In this document: piece after piece, positions 10,690 through 21,428 of the stretch
How positions within the stretch are numbered: the first letter of the stretch is position 1
Layout of the letters: each line of letters starts with the position of its first letter
DNA from: Lotus japonicus
Lineage: Eukaryota; Streptophyta; Magnoliopsida; Fabales; Fabaceae
Reading direction: 5' to 3'
Assembly (NCBI RefSeq): GCF_012489685.1
Contig: NC_080045.1
Location: forward strand, 2,919,001-2,983,000
Length of the DNA stretch: 64,000 bases
Program-made: the position numbers and the translations under genes
The notes under the pieces: model-generated
What the model was told of the DNA's origin: nothing
What the model saw: only the letters and a program-made list of their open reading frames with translations
Databases searched by the model: none

Positions 10690-11051
10690 ACTGTTTTGTG
10701 GAACTTGGTTTTTCTTTTTCAAATGTAAGCGGCCGTCTATATAAAAATTCAATTAGCTGTTAATTTCGAAGTGTGTTTCAAAAATAAAAATAAAAAAAAT
10801 CAAAGTGATGGTGGTTTTTCATATCATCCCACTTGAATTCAAAGGGAGGGTTATGACTCAGAACTTTTATACTCAATATCTTTTAGTACTAAATTATTCT
10901 TCTGTTGAATCTTCTCCCTCAGTCTCACCCTCTGTATGATTAATAACCATGTAAAATTTCTATAAAAACACCCACACCACACACTTCATACCATTCTATT
11001 TCCGTGCCATACCAAACCAGGAACCATAAAACAGAGAAGAGAATTGAAAGC
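10690..11051 (+). promoter_or_regulatory. Promoter and 5' leader of DFR copy 1
   Basis: A TATA box, TATAAAAA, lies at 10961-10968, about 85-90 bases before the ATG. It is followed by a CCCACACCACAC leader. The layout is nearly identical in DFR copy 3 (TATA at 22347), which supports it as the shared ancestral core promoter. An upstream CTATATAAAA lies near 10737. Confidence 0.65.
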
Positions 11052-12910
11052 ATGGGTTCGGCAGCCAAAACAGTTTGTGTTACGGGGAGTACCGGTTTCA
11101 TCGGGTCATGGCTTGTCATGAGACTCATGGAGCGCGGCTACATGGTTCGAGCCACCGTACAACGCGACCCAGGTGAGGTCCCTTTTCTCTTTTCGTTCAT
11201 CATTTTTCATGTCAAGCTTAAACATGAAGAAGGTGATTGAAGCACTATATGTACGTATGTATGTGTGTATATATGGTGCAGAAAACATGAAGAAGGTGAA
11301 GCATTTGCTGGAACTGCCTGGTGCAAAGACCAACCTTACTATTTGGAACGCCGATCTTACTGAAGAGGGAAGCTTTGATGAAGCCATCAATGGGTGCTCC
11401 GGAGTTTTCCATTTGGCCACCCCCATGGACTTTAATTCCAAGGATCCTGAGGTAAAGTGATTATTATTAATGGGCCATGTACTTTGATGTCTGGGCATCT
11501 ATAAAATTTACACTTGATTTCTAAGCATAGTACCAGGTTTTACACTTTCATTTTCATTCAATTTTAACATATTTTTTCTTCTTATCTTTCTTCTTTTATT
11601 ATCACGTCATTTAACGTATCTTCATCTTCCAGTTGCATCGCATAAAAGAGAACTGATAAGGTTAATCATTAATGTAGTTAATGAAAGTTAGTGGCAAAAT
11701 TTTTGAAATGTTAATGTAATATTAATGATATTGGAGAGTATTGAATATGATATGGTTCCAAATTTGATTGGAAGTGCAGAATGAAGTGATCAAGCCTACC
11801 ATAAACGGGGTGCTAGACATCATGAAAGCATGCCAGAAGGCTAAAACTGTACGGAGGCTGGTTTTCACATCCTCCGCAGGTACCCTCGACGCTGTAGAGC
11901 ACCAAAAACAAATGTTTGATGAAAGCTGCTGGAGTGACGTTGAGTTCTGCCGGAGAGTAAAGATGACTGGTTGGGTTAGTATTTTTATTTGAATTTTTCT
12001 TCAAATTTTAAAATGTACCCAATCGATCATAATGATTAGTTTTATCTTGGTTTCATTTTTTGTAGATGTATTTTGTTTCAAAGACACTGGCAGAGCAAGA
12101 AGCATGGAAATTTGCCAAAGAGCATGACATTGACTTCATTACAACCATTCCATCCCTTGTTGTTGGTTCCTTTCTAATGCCAACAATGCCACCTAGCCTA
12201 ATCACCGCTCTTTCTCCCATCACCGGTACAATGATAGTTCAAAGTTCTATCATTATATTTGTGTATTGTTTTCATGCTTACTTGACATTACATTTGAACG
12301 TTGTATCCATACTCTAGTGGCAACTAATAAAAGAAATTATATGCTAAAGTTAGTTTGAAAACAAACAAAAAATGTATATGCTAAAGTCTTGCTCTTAATT
12401 AAATTGGCAGGAAACGAGGCCCATTATTCGATCATAAAGCAAGGCCAATTTGTCCATTTGGATGATCTTTGTCTAGCCCATATTTTCCTGTTTGAGCACC
12501 CTGAATCAGAAGGAAGGTATATCTTGTCTGCATCTGAGGCTACTATCCATGACATTGCAAAGTTAATTAACTCAAAGTATCCAGAGTACAATGTCCCCAC
12601 TAAGTAAGTCTTCCAAGCTACTTTGCCCGAGTGTTCACGTTCAAATATTTCAGAATCACTTATTTATGTACAAAACTACAAGATAAACATCCATGTTGAG
12701 CTGATATTGCATTGGATTTTTATCATGTTCAAGAATATTCCAGATGAATTGGAGCTTGTCAGATTTTCATCAAAGAAGATCAAAGAAATGGGGTTCGAAT
12801 TTAAATACAGCTTAGAGGATATGTACACTGGAGCAATTGACACATGCAAGGAAAAAGGGCTTCTTCTTAAAGCTGCAGAAAATCCAAGCAATGGCATAAC
12901 AGAGAAATAA
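11052..12910 (+). CDS. DFR: Dihydroflavonol 4-reductase, copy 1 (Asp type; last splice acceptor lost)
   Basis: DFR (EC 1.1.1.219) is a cytosolic NADPH enzyme that reduces dihydroflavonols to leucoanthocyanidins. Exons: 11052-11172, 11282-11451, 11780-11974, 12066-12225, 12411-12603, and the sixth-exon equivalent 12727-12910. Lengths of 121, 170, 195, 160, 193 and 184 match copies 2 and 3. Seen: Rossmann motif [10 protein letters not shown] at 11-20, SSAG at 128-131, Asp at the substrate-choosing position 134, catalytic Tyr164 and Lys168 in YFVSK. The bases before exon 6 are CAT instead of CAG (12724-12726), so the intron 5 acceptor is missing. Retaining the intron gives a stop directly after Lys280, removing 60 residues. 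Every other AG in the intron and the first two in exon 6 would shift the frame. The gene may be a young pseudogene or make a truncated protein. Confidence 0.85.
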
Positions 12911-13484
12911 ACTGGCCTTGTTTATATCTTTGTGTCTGTGATGTGTGATATGGCTATGGATCCTCCATTACCTATTATGTTTCTTGATTAGGATTTATTT
13001 TCTTGATTAGTTAAAAGATGTCTACTTAACAAGATGATATTTATAGTGGTTGCTCATCGGATTGGATTTTAGAACTTCAAGTAAAATCAGAAAGGAACCA
13101 ACAACAAGGGATTTTATATAGTGGTTTCCTATGGTGGCTGTGGAGCTTTTTTCCTACAGGCGTTCGAACAGCCTACTCTTTTAGTGGCATCAAGGCATGG
13201 AGGAAGTTTTGGCTTGGTGGCGAAAGGGATTTTCTCCTCTAGCTGTATTTGCATTTTCTTTTTTTGTTGTTTTTATTGTGCGTGTTTAATCTTTTGTTGA
13301 GAGGACAGAGGACTTGTATATATCTCCTTTTAATTTATAAAACTTAGGCTTTTTTTTTTGGTCAAAAACTTAGGCTTTTGAAAAAATAAAGTATAATTTT
13401 AGGTAACAAAGAATTATTTTGTAGCCCTATCTAAGTAGTGATTGAGGACTTAAAAAAAATAAAGTGATATACAACACCAACCAG
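12911..13484. other. 3' flank of DFR copy 1 and unassigned sequence
   Basis: The first ~120 bases match the 3' region of DFR copy 2. From about 13080 to 13340 the sequence has the look of a non-LTR retrotransposon 3' end (TTGTATATATCTCC, then TAATTTATAAAAC). I could not find a frame that proves it. Confidence 0.35.
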
Positions 13485-14192
13485 TAGAGCTGTCAATACG
13501 GACGGCCAGCCCGGCCCATATGGGTCAGCTCGTATGGGTTGGGTTGAAAATGGGTTGGGTTGTGTCAACCGGGGTCTTAACGAGCCAGAAAAATATGAAT
13601 CCAACCCGGCTCGCTACGAACTTGCGGGTTGGCGGGCTGGCTCGCGGGTTGAGTGAAATAAATATAAAAAATAGAGAAATTGGATTAGAAAATGTTTAAA
13701 ATGTTATAAAAAAATAATTTTTAAAAAATACTTATAGAAATTGGTACAACTCATAAAAAAGAGGTTTATCAACGCAATTATTTTTATCTCACATTTGAAA
13801 TATAGAAAAAGAATTTAGTTTACAGGATTTAAGAACACTATTATTTTACTGTCACATTTAAAATGAGATAAATAATAGAATAAAATAAATAAAACACAAA
13901 AAATCGACTCAAATTTAAAGAAATTAAAATTTTCTTTTTTCTATCTAAAAATAATCCATAAAACTAATCTAGAATTAAAGACAAATAAAATAATTTTTTT
14001 AATAAAAAATAACTCTAACCCGACGGGTTGGCTCGCTTGACCCGCAGGTTGGCCCGTCTAACTCGCGAATTAAACGAGTCGGGTTGCACTAACTCAAGTT
14101 CTTTTCGAGTTGGAATTTAACCAAACCAACCCAGCTCATTTAGTAAACCCGTCGAGCTAGCCCGCGGGTTCGAACCCATATTGACAGCTCTA
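13485..14192. mobile_element. Non-autonomous hAT-like transposon, 708 bp
   Basis: The left end is TAGAGCTGTCAATACGG and the right end, read on the other strand, is TAGAGCTGTCAATATGGG. An 8-bp target duplication flanks it with one mismatch (CCAACCAG at 13477-13484, CCAACCAC at 14193-14200). The subterminal regions carry many copies of GGGTTGG/GCGGGTT-type words in inverted order. The centre is AT-rich and noncoding. The 8-bp duplication and this terminus fit a hAT MITE. Confidence 0.8.
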
Positions 14193-14204
14193 CCAACCAC
14201 ATAA

Positions 14205-14550
14205 ATAATATTCGGCCTTGTACTTGTTAAGAATCCCAAGCCTCTTACAAAACTCTTGATCAATGTAGGATCTTCCTTCTCTCCACCATCAAGCTTATAT
14301 TTCGTGCGTGAGTTCACGAGATTGCAATAAAAAAAACATTTAACTCTAAATGTGTAACAAACTCTCTTGACAAATAAAAAATTCATTTTTCATTTGCTTC
14401 ATTTTATAATCTCAAATTGTAACACAAGTCCGAAATAAGTCATCACAAACTCATAAGATTATATTTTTCTTTAAGTCTTGAAACAAATTTGGAGCATTGC
14501 CCATTAAAATACGATCATCAACATAAACGCAGGGCTTGTCTAAGGTCATG
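14205..14550 (-). pseudogene. Copia reverse transcriptase fragment
   Basis: On the minus strand 14510-14540 reads as YVDDRILMGNA, which is the RT active-site block. The segment 14310-14215 reads KYKLDGGEKEDPTLIKS and LGFLTSTRPNI, matching the copia block that follows RT. The two parts are in different frames and nothing is intact. Confidence 0.7.
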
Positions 14551-14878
14551 TGGCCCAAGTAAAGGCTTTAGGCCCTAAAAATATTCATTGAGCAAAAAAA
14601 TGTCTTCAATTCATGTGATAAGTCTAATACTATTTTTGTAAAGAAGACCTCACATGAAAATTAAGGTCTCGGTTAAAATAATCAAGCCCAGTACTCTGAA
14701 TGAAAAGAAAAAAAGTCTTCATCTCATGTTTGACTAGTCTAGCAAACATTTGGTTTCTCTAATTCCATAATTAAACAAAATTCAATGAAAAACTGAATAG
14801 ACGGCAACAACAATAACAAAACTTCAACCCAATCTCACGTTTGGTTTCCTCAATTCCCTCACTAATTGTTACTAACTT
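14551..14878. other. Intergenic DNA, nothing recognised
   Basis: AT-rich sequence without a convincing reading frame or element end. Confidence 0.4.
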
Positions 14879-15591
14879 CTCCCTCTGTTCCTATATAAAA
14901 GTAAAAAATAATTAATTTTCTTATATTAAGAAAAGTAGTTATTATATATTAGTAATAAATTTGTAAAGGAAATGATTAAGTTTCTTACATTACCCTTATT
15001 TACTTTTCAATGATTTCCTCTTTCCAAATTAATATTCCAAAATTTCATCATCTCTTTTATATTAAAAATATGAGGATGAATTTGGAAAAAATTATGGTGC
15101 TTGCTGTGGTACCTTAAGCCAGACTAAGGTGTGGTACCCATAATGAGTCGATTTTAATAATAAAGACTTATGTACCGGTTAAAATTTTGATTGTGTTCTA
15201 TCGTAGTAATGCAACGTTCCATTCTTAGGGACGTGAGATTTGAAAGTTGTGTTTTCTGAGCTTTATGCATCCACCAACCATGGTCATTTTACGCGCTTCT
15301 TCATCACCATTATTCGTTTCCACCACTCGTACATTTTTCATCAAAAAATGAATTTCATGAGATAAAGTTAATTGACAAGTAAAGTAAAATCTAATGATGT
15401 AGTATTTACCTTAAATAATATGATAATAATCTATAGAATTACTTAATGGGGTACCATACCCAAAAAAAATTGAGGGTACCACAGAATTTACCAAAAATTA
15501 TTTAATGTTTCCTAGATATTAGAAAGTGATTTCTATTTAGGAACAATTTTTTTATTAAAAAAAGTGACTTATAATAAGGAACAGAGGGACT
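14879..15591. mobile_element. Stowaway/mariner-like MITE with a nested insertion
   Basis: The left end CTCCCTCTGTTCCTATATAA and the right end, read in reverse, GTCCCTCTGTTCCTTATTAT, are the canonical Stowaway type. TA follows the right end; the left target base pair has decayed. Inside, 15095-15495 is bounded by inverted CTGTGGTACC words (near 15110 and 15475). It may be a second small element inserted in the first. Confidence 0.6.
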
Positions 15592-15709
15592 AATAAATAC
15601 AAATATTAAAATGAGAGAATAACTCTGTAATTTTGCAATTTTTACATAAAAGTTTAATAAAGAAATTTTTTAGGTAAAAATATATTACTTTAGTTTGCTT
15701 TAGGTCTCA
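15592..15709. other. Short AT-rich intergenic stretch
   Basis: No feature is visible. Confidence 0.3.
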
Positions 15710-15714
15710 TATAG

Positions 15715-16066
15715 TGTTGGGTCGGCCTGCATAAATGCAAAACAAGTAAAATAATAAATTATCACCATTATTGTTCTTACATGAACATGGAGATTTTAGG
15801 GTTTGTGTAGCTATTGTCCAGCTAAAGAGAGAACCTGATTTATTATGAATGAGGTCTTGCCTTTTATAGAGGGGCAAGGACCGTAATCCTAAGTCTATTA
15901 CAAAATGAGTCTTACAACAACTTAATAAGCCTTTAGAATAGTCCAACTCGCTAGAATTTTGTCTAAGTCTTATGAGGTGGACCCGCCTATAACGTTAGTT
16001 CCTTTCTGTGCAGATTGAGTCACCTAGCTTAGGGCGAGACAGGTCAAATTATCAAAAGCTTTAACA
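15715..16066 (-). mobile_element. Solo LTR, 352 bp
   Basis: The segment starts TGTTGG and ends TTAACA on the + strand. It is flanked by a perfect 5-bp target duplication TATAG (15710-15714 and 16067-16071). On the minus strand it carries a CTATAAAAGG TATA box (around 15860), so its transcriptional sense is minus. No internal retrotransposon sequence remains, as expected after recombination between two LTRs. Confidence 0.85.
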
Positions 16067-16100
16067 TATAGAATTTAAATATCATTATCATGCTATGTTA

Positions 16101-16431
16101 GAGCATCTTCAATGAGAACATGTAATGTCAAATACATACTCACACCAATATCTATTACCATTGGAGCATATTTTTAATTCCAACATGGCTAGTAAGGGTA
16201 TGTGAGAGTAAATACTCAATTTAGTCATGAAAAATGTGTTTGCATTTATTATTGCTTAATGTAAAAGGTTCAAATAAAACTTGCAATTAATAAAATAATT
16301 TTTTTATAAACTTTTAAGAGTTGTTGGGTTGGAGTAAAAATTAATAAAATAATGTAAATGATGTGACATTATTGGGAGTTGTAAAAAGTAAAATGTAAAT
16401 ACTCTTGTAAATATCATAATTAAAGATGCTC
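16101..16431. mobile_element. Tourist/Harbinger-like MITE, 331 bp
   Basis: The terminal inverted repeats are GAGCATCTTCAAT on the left and GAGCATCTTTAAT in reverse on the right. They are flanked by TTA at 16098-16100 and 16432-16434. A 3-bp TTA duplication and this terminus fit PIF/Harbinger-type MITEs. Confidence 0.8.
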
Positions 16432-16539
16432 TTACTGTCAAAAGGTTTTACACAAACATCTAATCAAATTAATTATTATTAAAGTACTGATTTCAAAAAA
16501 TTTATTATTAAAGTACTTGTATGTTGTAAATATTGTATG

Positions 16540-17090
16540 CTACAAAAAATAAGGCGATTAGCGGCGGTTTATAAACCTCGGCTAAAAACAAATTAAAAAA
16601 AAAACTTTCCTCTTTCCCTCACCTTCCTCCCCAAAACCTCGATTCCCCATACCTTATCCTCTACCTGGTTTACCCATTCTCATTCCCCTGTTCAGCAGCA
16701 TCTTCATCACTTTGTTCGGGTTCTCGTCGACGGCATCAATGCCAGCAAAGCTCGAATGGGGTGATGAAGCAGTGAGGTTCGTAGAGTTCTTTGAAGTTTT
16801 TCATTTTCCATTTTTTTCTCTTCCTTAGCATCAACTATTACTTTAAAAACTAGAGTTTCTTGGTAACTGGTTCTGAAGCTTTGGTGATCAGCTGAAAACA
16901 TGGTTGAGATTGTTGATCTAATTGTGTGGGAAAGCATGCTTGAGGTTGTTGCTATGGTAATCTAGTGTAGTAGGATTGGACTTATTAGATGTTATGCACT
17001 TATGCTAATTACTTTAGTTTAGTATGAGAAGAAAATCATTATGGAAGGCTGCTTCAGAGGAAACTGAGAAAATCATTATATAGGGAATTT
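16540..17090. repeat. CACTA-like segment upstream of DFR copy 2
   Basis: The start (CTACAAAAAATAAGGCGATTAGCGGCGG) resembles a CACTA terminus. What follows matches two separate parts of 19255-20800: the block with CCTCACCTTCCTCCCC and GACGGCATC, and the block with CTTAGCATCAACTATTA and AAAGCATGCTTGAGG. Relative to that copy about 860 bases, including the aminotransferase pseudogene, are missing. Confidence 0.55.
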
Positions 17091-17283
17091 GTTTTGTGGG
17101 ACTTGGTTTTCCTTTTTAAAATGTAAGTGGCGGCCGGCTATATAAAATTTCAATTACTCGAGAACTTTTATAGTCAATGTCTTTTACTACTAAATTATTC
17201 TTCTGTTGAATCTTCTCTCTCTGTCTCACACTCTCTATGATTAATAACCATGTAAAAATAAAACAGAGAAGAGAACTGAAAGC
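17091..17283 (+). promoter_or_regulatory. Promoter region of DFR copy 2, core promoter deleted
   Basis: The region aligns with the promoters of copies 1 and 3 up to CATGTAAA near 17254, then jumps to AATAAAACAGAG at about 17256. About 70 bases present in copies 1 and 3, including TATAAAAA and the CCCACACCACAC leader, are absent. An alternative TATATAAAA lies at 17140-17148, about 140 bases before the ATG, and could serve instead. Confidence 0.75.
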
Positions 17284-19063
17284 ATGGGTTCGGCAGCCAA
17301 AACAGTTTGCGTTACAGGGAGTACCGGTTTCATCGGGTCATGGCTTGTCATGAGACTCATGGAGGGCGGCTACACAGTTCGAGCCACCGTACAACGCGAC
17401 CCAGGTGAGGTCCCTTTTTTTTCTTTCATCACTTTTCATGTTAAGCTTAAACGTGAAGAAGGTGATTGAAGCATTATATGTACGTATGTATGTATATATG
17501 GTGCAGATAACATGAAGAAGGTGAAGCATTTGCTGGAACTGCCTGGTGCAAAGACCAACCTGACTATTTGGAACGCCGATCTTACTGAAGAGGGAAGCTT
17601 TGATGAAGCCATCAATGGATGCTCCGGAGTTTTCCATGTGGCCAGCCCCATGGACTTTAATTCCAAGGATCCTGAGGTAAAGTGAGTATTATTAATCAGC
17701 CATGTACTTTGATATGTCTGGGCATCTATATCTAAGCATAGTACTAGGTTTTACACTTTCATTTTCATTCAATTTTCACTTATTTTTTTCTTCTTATCTC
17801 TCTTCTTTTATCATCACGTCATTTAACGTACCTTTCAGTTGCTTCGCATGAAAGAGAACAGATAAGGTTAATCATTAATGTAGTTAATGAAAATTAGTGG
17901 CAAAAATCTTGAAATGTAAATGTAATCTTAATGATATTGCAGAGTATTGAATATGATATGGTTCCAAATTTGATTGGAAGTGCAGAATGAAGTGATCAAG
18001 CCTTCCATAAACGGGGTGCTAGACATCATGAAAGCATGCCAGAAAGCTAAAACTGTACGGAGGCTGGTTTTCACATCCTCCGCAGGTACCCTCAACGCTG
18101 TAGAGCACCAAAAACAAATGTGTGATGAGAGCTGCTGGAGTGACGTTGAGTTCTGCCGGAGAGTAAAGATGACCGGTTGGGTTAGTATTTTTATTTGAAT
18201 TTTTCTTCAAATTAAAAATGTACCCAATTGATAATAATGATTAGTTTTATCTTGGTTTCATTTTTTGTAGATGTATTTTGTTTCAAAGACACTGGCAGAG
18301 CAAGAAGCGTGGAAATTTGCCCAAGAGCATGACATTGACTTCATTACAATCATTCCATCCCTTGTTGTTGGTTCCTTTCTAATGCCGACATTGCCACCTA
18401 GCCTAACCACCGCTCTTTCTCCCATCACCGGTACAATAATAGTTCAAAGTTCTATCATTATATTTGTGTATTGTTTTCATGCTTACTTGACATAACATGA
18501 GAAGGTGGTATCAATACTCTAGTGTCAACTTATTAATGAAATTACATGAGAGTTAGTTTTAAAAGAATTTATATGCTAAAGTCTTGCTCCTAATTAAATT
18601 GGCAGGAAACGAGGCCCATTATTCGATTATAAAGCAAGGCCAATATGTCCACTTGGATGATCTTTGTCTAGCTCACATTTTCCTGTTCGAGCACCCTAAA
18701 TCAGAAGGAAGGTATATCTGTAGTGCATCTGAGGCTACTATCCATGACATTGCAAAGTTAATTAACTCAAAGTATCCAGAGTACAATGTCCCGACTAAGT
18801 AAGTCTTCCAAGCTTCTTTGCCCGAGTGTTCACTTTCAAATATCCATGTTGAGCTCATATTGCATTGGATTTTTCTCAGGTTCAAGAATATTCCAGATGA
18901 ATTGGAGCTTGTCAGATTTTCATCAAAGAAGATCAAAGACATGGGATTCGAATTTAAATACAGCTTAGAGGATATGTACACTGGAGCAATTGACACATGC
19001 AAGGAAAAAGGGCTTCTTCCTAAAGCTGCAGAAAATCCAAGCAATGGCATAACAGAGAAATAA
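17284..19063 (+). CDS. DFR: Dihydroflavonol 4-reductase, copy 2 (Asn type, intact frame)
   Basis: Exons 17284-17404, 17507-17676, 17986-18180, 18271-18430, 18606-18798 and 18880-19063 join to 1023 nt encoding 340 residues, a normal DFR length. All introns are GT-AG, including the exon 6 acceptor CAG at 18877-18879 that copy 1 has lost. Seen: Rossmann motif [10 protein letters not shown] at 11-20, SSAG at 128-131, Asn at the substrate-choosing position 134, catalytic Tyr164 and Lys168. In other plants Asn at this site accepts dihydroquercetin and dihydromyricetin and often dihydrokaempferol. The product acts in the cytosol, before anthocyanidin synthase and leucoanthocyanidin reductase. The coding part is sound, but the core promoter shared by copies 1 and 3 is deleted, so expression may differ. 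Confidence 0.93.
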
Positions 19064-20002
19064 ATTTGCCTTGTTTAATTTATATCTTTGTGTCTGTGAT
19101 ATGGCTTATGGTTCCTCCATTACCTATTATGTTTCTTGATTCGGATTTCTGTTCTTAATTAATTAAGGTTTCTGTGTTTTGGGTTTGTAAGGACAGATTA
19201 TCTTTCAATAAGTTAAAAGATGTCTACTTAACAAGAGGATATATATTTAACCTCCGCTAAAAACATATTTAACCCAAAAAAAAATCCAATTTTCCTCACC
19301 TTCCTCCCCAAATCCTCGATTCCCAAAACCTTATCCTCTACCTGCTTTACCCATTCCTGTTCCTATTCTCATTCCCCTCATCACTTTGTTCCTCAACCTG
19401 TTGGAGGTTCTTGTCGACGGCATCCATGCCAGCAAGGTTGATTTCGTAGTCGAGCTCCTACAGCTCTAATGGGATGATGAAGCAGCTCGGTGGTGCGGTG
19501 AACGTTGGAGAGATGAAAGGTATTTGTTGCGATGAAGCGCTGAGGTTCGTAGAGCTCTTTGAAGTTTTTCATTCTGAGATTGTCTTTTCCTCATTAAGAT
19601 CATGTTGTTTCATTAATCTCTTTGAAAATTTTTCCTATTTTTCATTTTGACCTGTCATTGACAATTCTATTTTTGTTCGAAAAGCTGAAGTCTTCTTCAC
19701 ATGCAATTGACACAATCTGAACTCAAGAGATTTAATAACTTTATAGCTCTCAGAAGCTACATGAGATTACTGTTCATGTAATGGATTTTGGTGACCACTT
19801 TAATAGCTTATTCAGATATCAAGTTATGAATTACTATGATTTAGGGGACTTACTTGCAACTCAAGCATTCATTAATTTATTCTAGGGAGAGCTACATGAT
19901 GGAGAACAGAGGACCTTAACTCTCAGATGCATTATTGTCCCCCTTCTCCCAATTTTTATATGTTTCTCGACCAACTTCTTGATTTTCTTCTAATAGCAAT
20001 AG
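19064..20002. repeat. 3' flank of DFR copy 2 and CACTA-like segment
   Basis: After the DFR 3' region (to about 19245), 19250-19600 matches 16575-16800 and contains CTCCGCTAAAAAC, like the subterminal words of CACTA elements in this window. The segment 19600-20002 appears noncoding. It leads into the aminotransferase pseudogene with intron-like sequence ending GCAATAG. Confidence 0.5.
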
Positions 20003-20405
20003 GTGATGTGAGAGGAAGAGGCATGATGTTTGGAGTTGAACTTGTTACTGATCGCAAACTTAAAGCAACGGCAAAAGATGAAACGCGGCATGTGATGGAC
20101 AAATGAAAGGTAAAATCTTAACACCTAATAATTTATGTTTTCTATTTTACTAATTAGCTCTTGCTGTATCCACAGAATTAGGAATAGGAGTGCTGATTGG
20201 AAAGGGTGGCTATAATGGAAATGGATTCTGAATTACACCTCATCTATGCTTCACCAAAGAAGATGCAGGTTACCCTTAACCTCAAATTTTCTCTTTTGTT
20301 GATACTCAGCAAGTAGTACTAGTATGTATTACTTACATCTTGTGTGTTTTTGTGGATGCAGATTTCCTGGTGGGTGCGATGGATGTACATTATCTAAATA
20401 TCTAG
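20003..20405 (+). pseudogene. Alanine:glyoxylate aminotransferase 2 (AGT2/PYD4-type) fragment
   Basis: Three C-terminal exons remain with their introns. Exon a, 20003-20109, reads [18 protein letters not shown] and on to HVMDK, where a one-base loss creates a stop. Exon b, 20176-20268, reads GVLIGKGGYNGNGF, then a TGA stop, then LCFTKEDA. Exon c, 20362-20405, reads DFLVGAMD. Splice dinucleotides are kept (GT at 20110 and 20269, AG at 20174-20175 and 20360-20361). The order matches the C-terminus of plant AGT2-like class III aminotransferases. Retained introns mean it was copied as DNA, not from mRNA. It sits between CACTA-like sequences, so capture by a transposon is plausible. It cannot encode an enzyme. 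Confidence 0.85.
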
Positions 20406-21180
20406 AATGTGAAACTTAAATAAGATATCCAAGCATAAGGTAAATATTCATAAACTATTCCTTAGCATCAACTATTAACTTATGTGTGTTGTTGTTCATC
20501 TAATATGCAAAAGAAGAGCCCTTTATTTCATAATCAGGATAGATGCATAAGGCACTTATTCATAAAGACTAGAGTTACTTGGAAATTGGTTCTGAAGCAT
20601 TTGTATGCAATCAGCTGAAAACGTGGTTGAGATTGTTGTTCTAATTGTGTGGGAAAGCATGCTTGAGGTTGTTGTTATGGTAATCTAGTGTAGTAGGATT
20701 GGGCTTATTAGATGTTATGCACTTATGCTAATTACTGTAGTGTGGTATGAGAATAAAATCACTATGGAAGGCTGCTTGAGAGGAAACTGAGAAAGTTGGA
20801 GAACTTCTCTATAATCAGAGCATTATTAGAAACTGAGAAAGTGATAGTAAGTAATGGAAACAAAAGACTGTCTGTGTATATCTTGTTTGAATCGCTTATG
20901 ATACTTTAAAATTTGTGTGCCTTATTTTTATGTTCTTTTAAATGATAGTATCAAAATTTATGTTCTTCCATGCTGTTATTTGTCACACCACCTGCAGTGA
21001 TTTCCTCTTGTTTCTAGCAAAGAAACATCATAATATAAAGCAACGTTATTCAGAATGAATGGCTTTTCAGCTGCTTTATATTTCTAATTCAATGATAAGC
21101 TCATATCAAAGTGCCTTAATAAGCATATAAACATTTCTAAGTTAGTAAGGAATCATGTGAAGAAGGTTTTAAATTCTAAT
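20406..21180. other. Noncoding sequence between the aminotransferase fragment and the CACTA-like end
   Basis: The part 20459-20800 matches 16825-17075 upstream of DFR copy 2. The rest is AT-rich with no frame. The last 60 bases match the left edge of the window (1-59). Confidence 0.5.
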
Positions 21181-21428
21181 GCCATAAACCATATGGCAAT
21201 TTGGGGGGTTAAAAACCTCCCTAAAATATTGCCGCAATTAAGGAAACCTATAAACCTCTGCAAATAAGATCCCCCCTGCAGTATTATGCATGTCCAAGAG
21301 GTTGTAAGAACCTGCTGCAAAATTCTTCTGGCGAACATAACTGCGGCGCTTTTAAAAACCTATGGAAATATATTTGCGGAGGTCTACAACCACCGCTAGA
21401 CGCTCAAACAATGCTTTTTTTTGTAGTG
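21181..21428 (-). mobile_element. CACTA-like transposon terminus with subterminal repeats
   Basis: Read on the minus strand the end is CACTACAAAAAAAAGCAT. Copies of short words such as CCGCAAATAT, GCGGCGC, TTGCCGCAATT and AACCTCC follow over ~240 bases in both orientations. CACTA termini and dense subterminal repeats are a hallmark of En/Spm elements. The partner end may be at 16540 or outside the window. It interrupts copia sequence at 21429. Confidence 0.6.

Noticed and set aside
12623..12910. Separate small gene starting in intron 5 of DFR copy 1
   Set aside because: The frame is intron 5 read into the exon 6 equivalent. It is open only because the acceptor region is intact apart from the AG, and copy 2 shows the same shadow at 18818.
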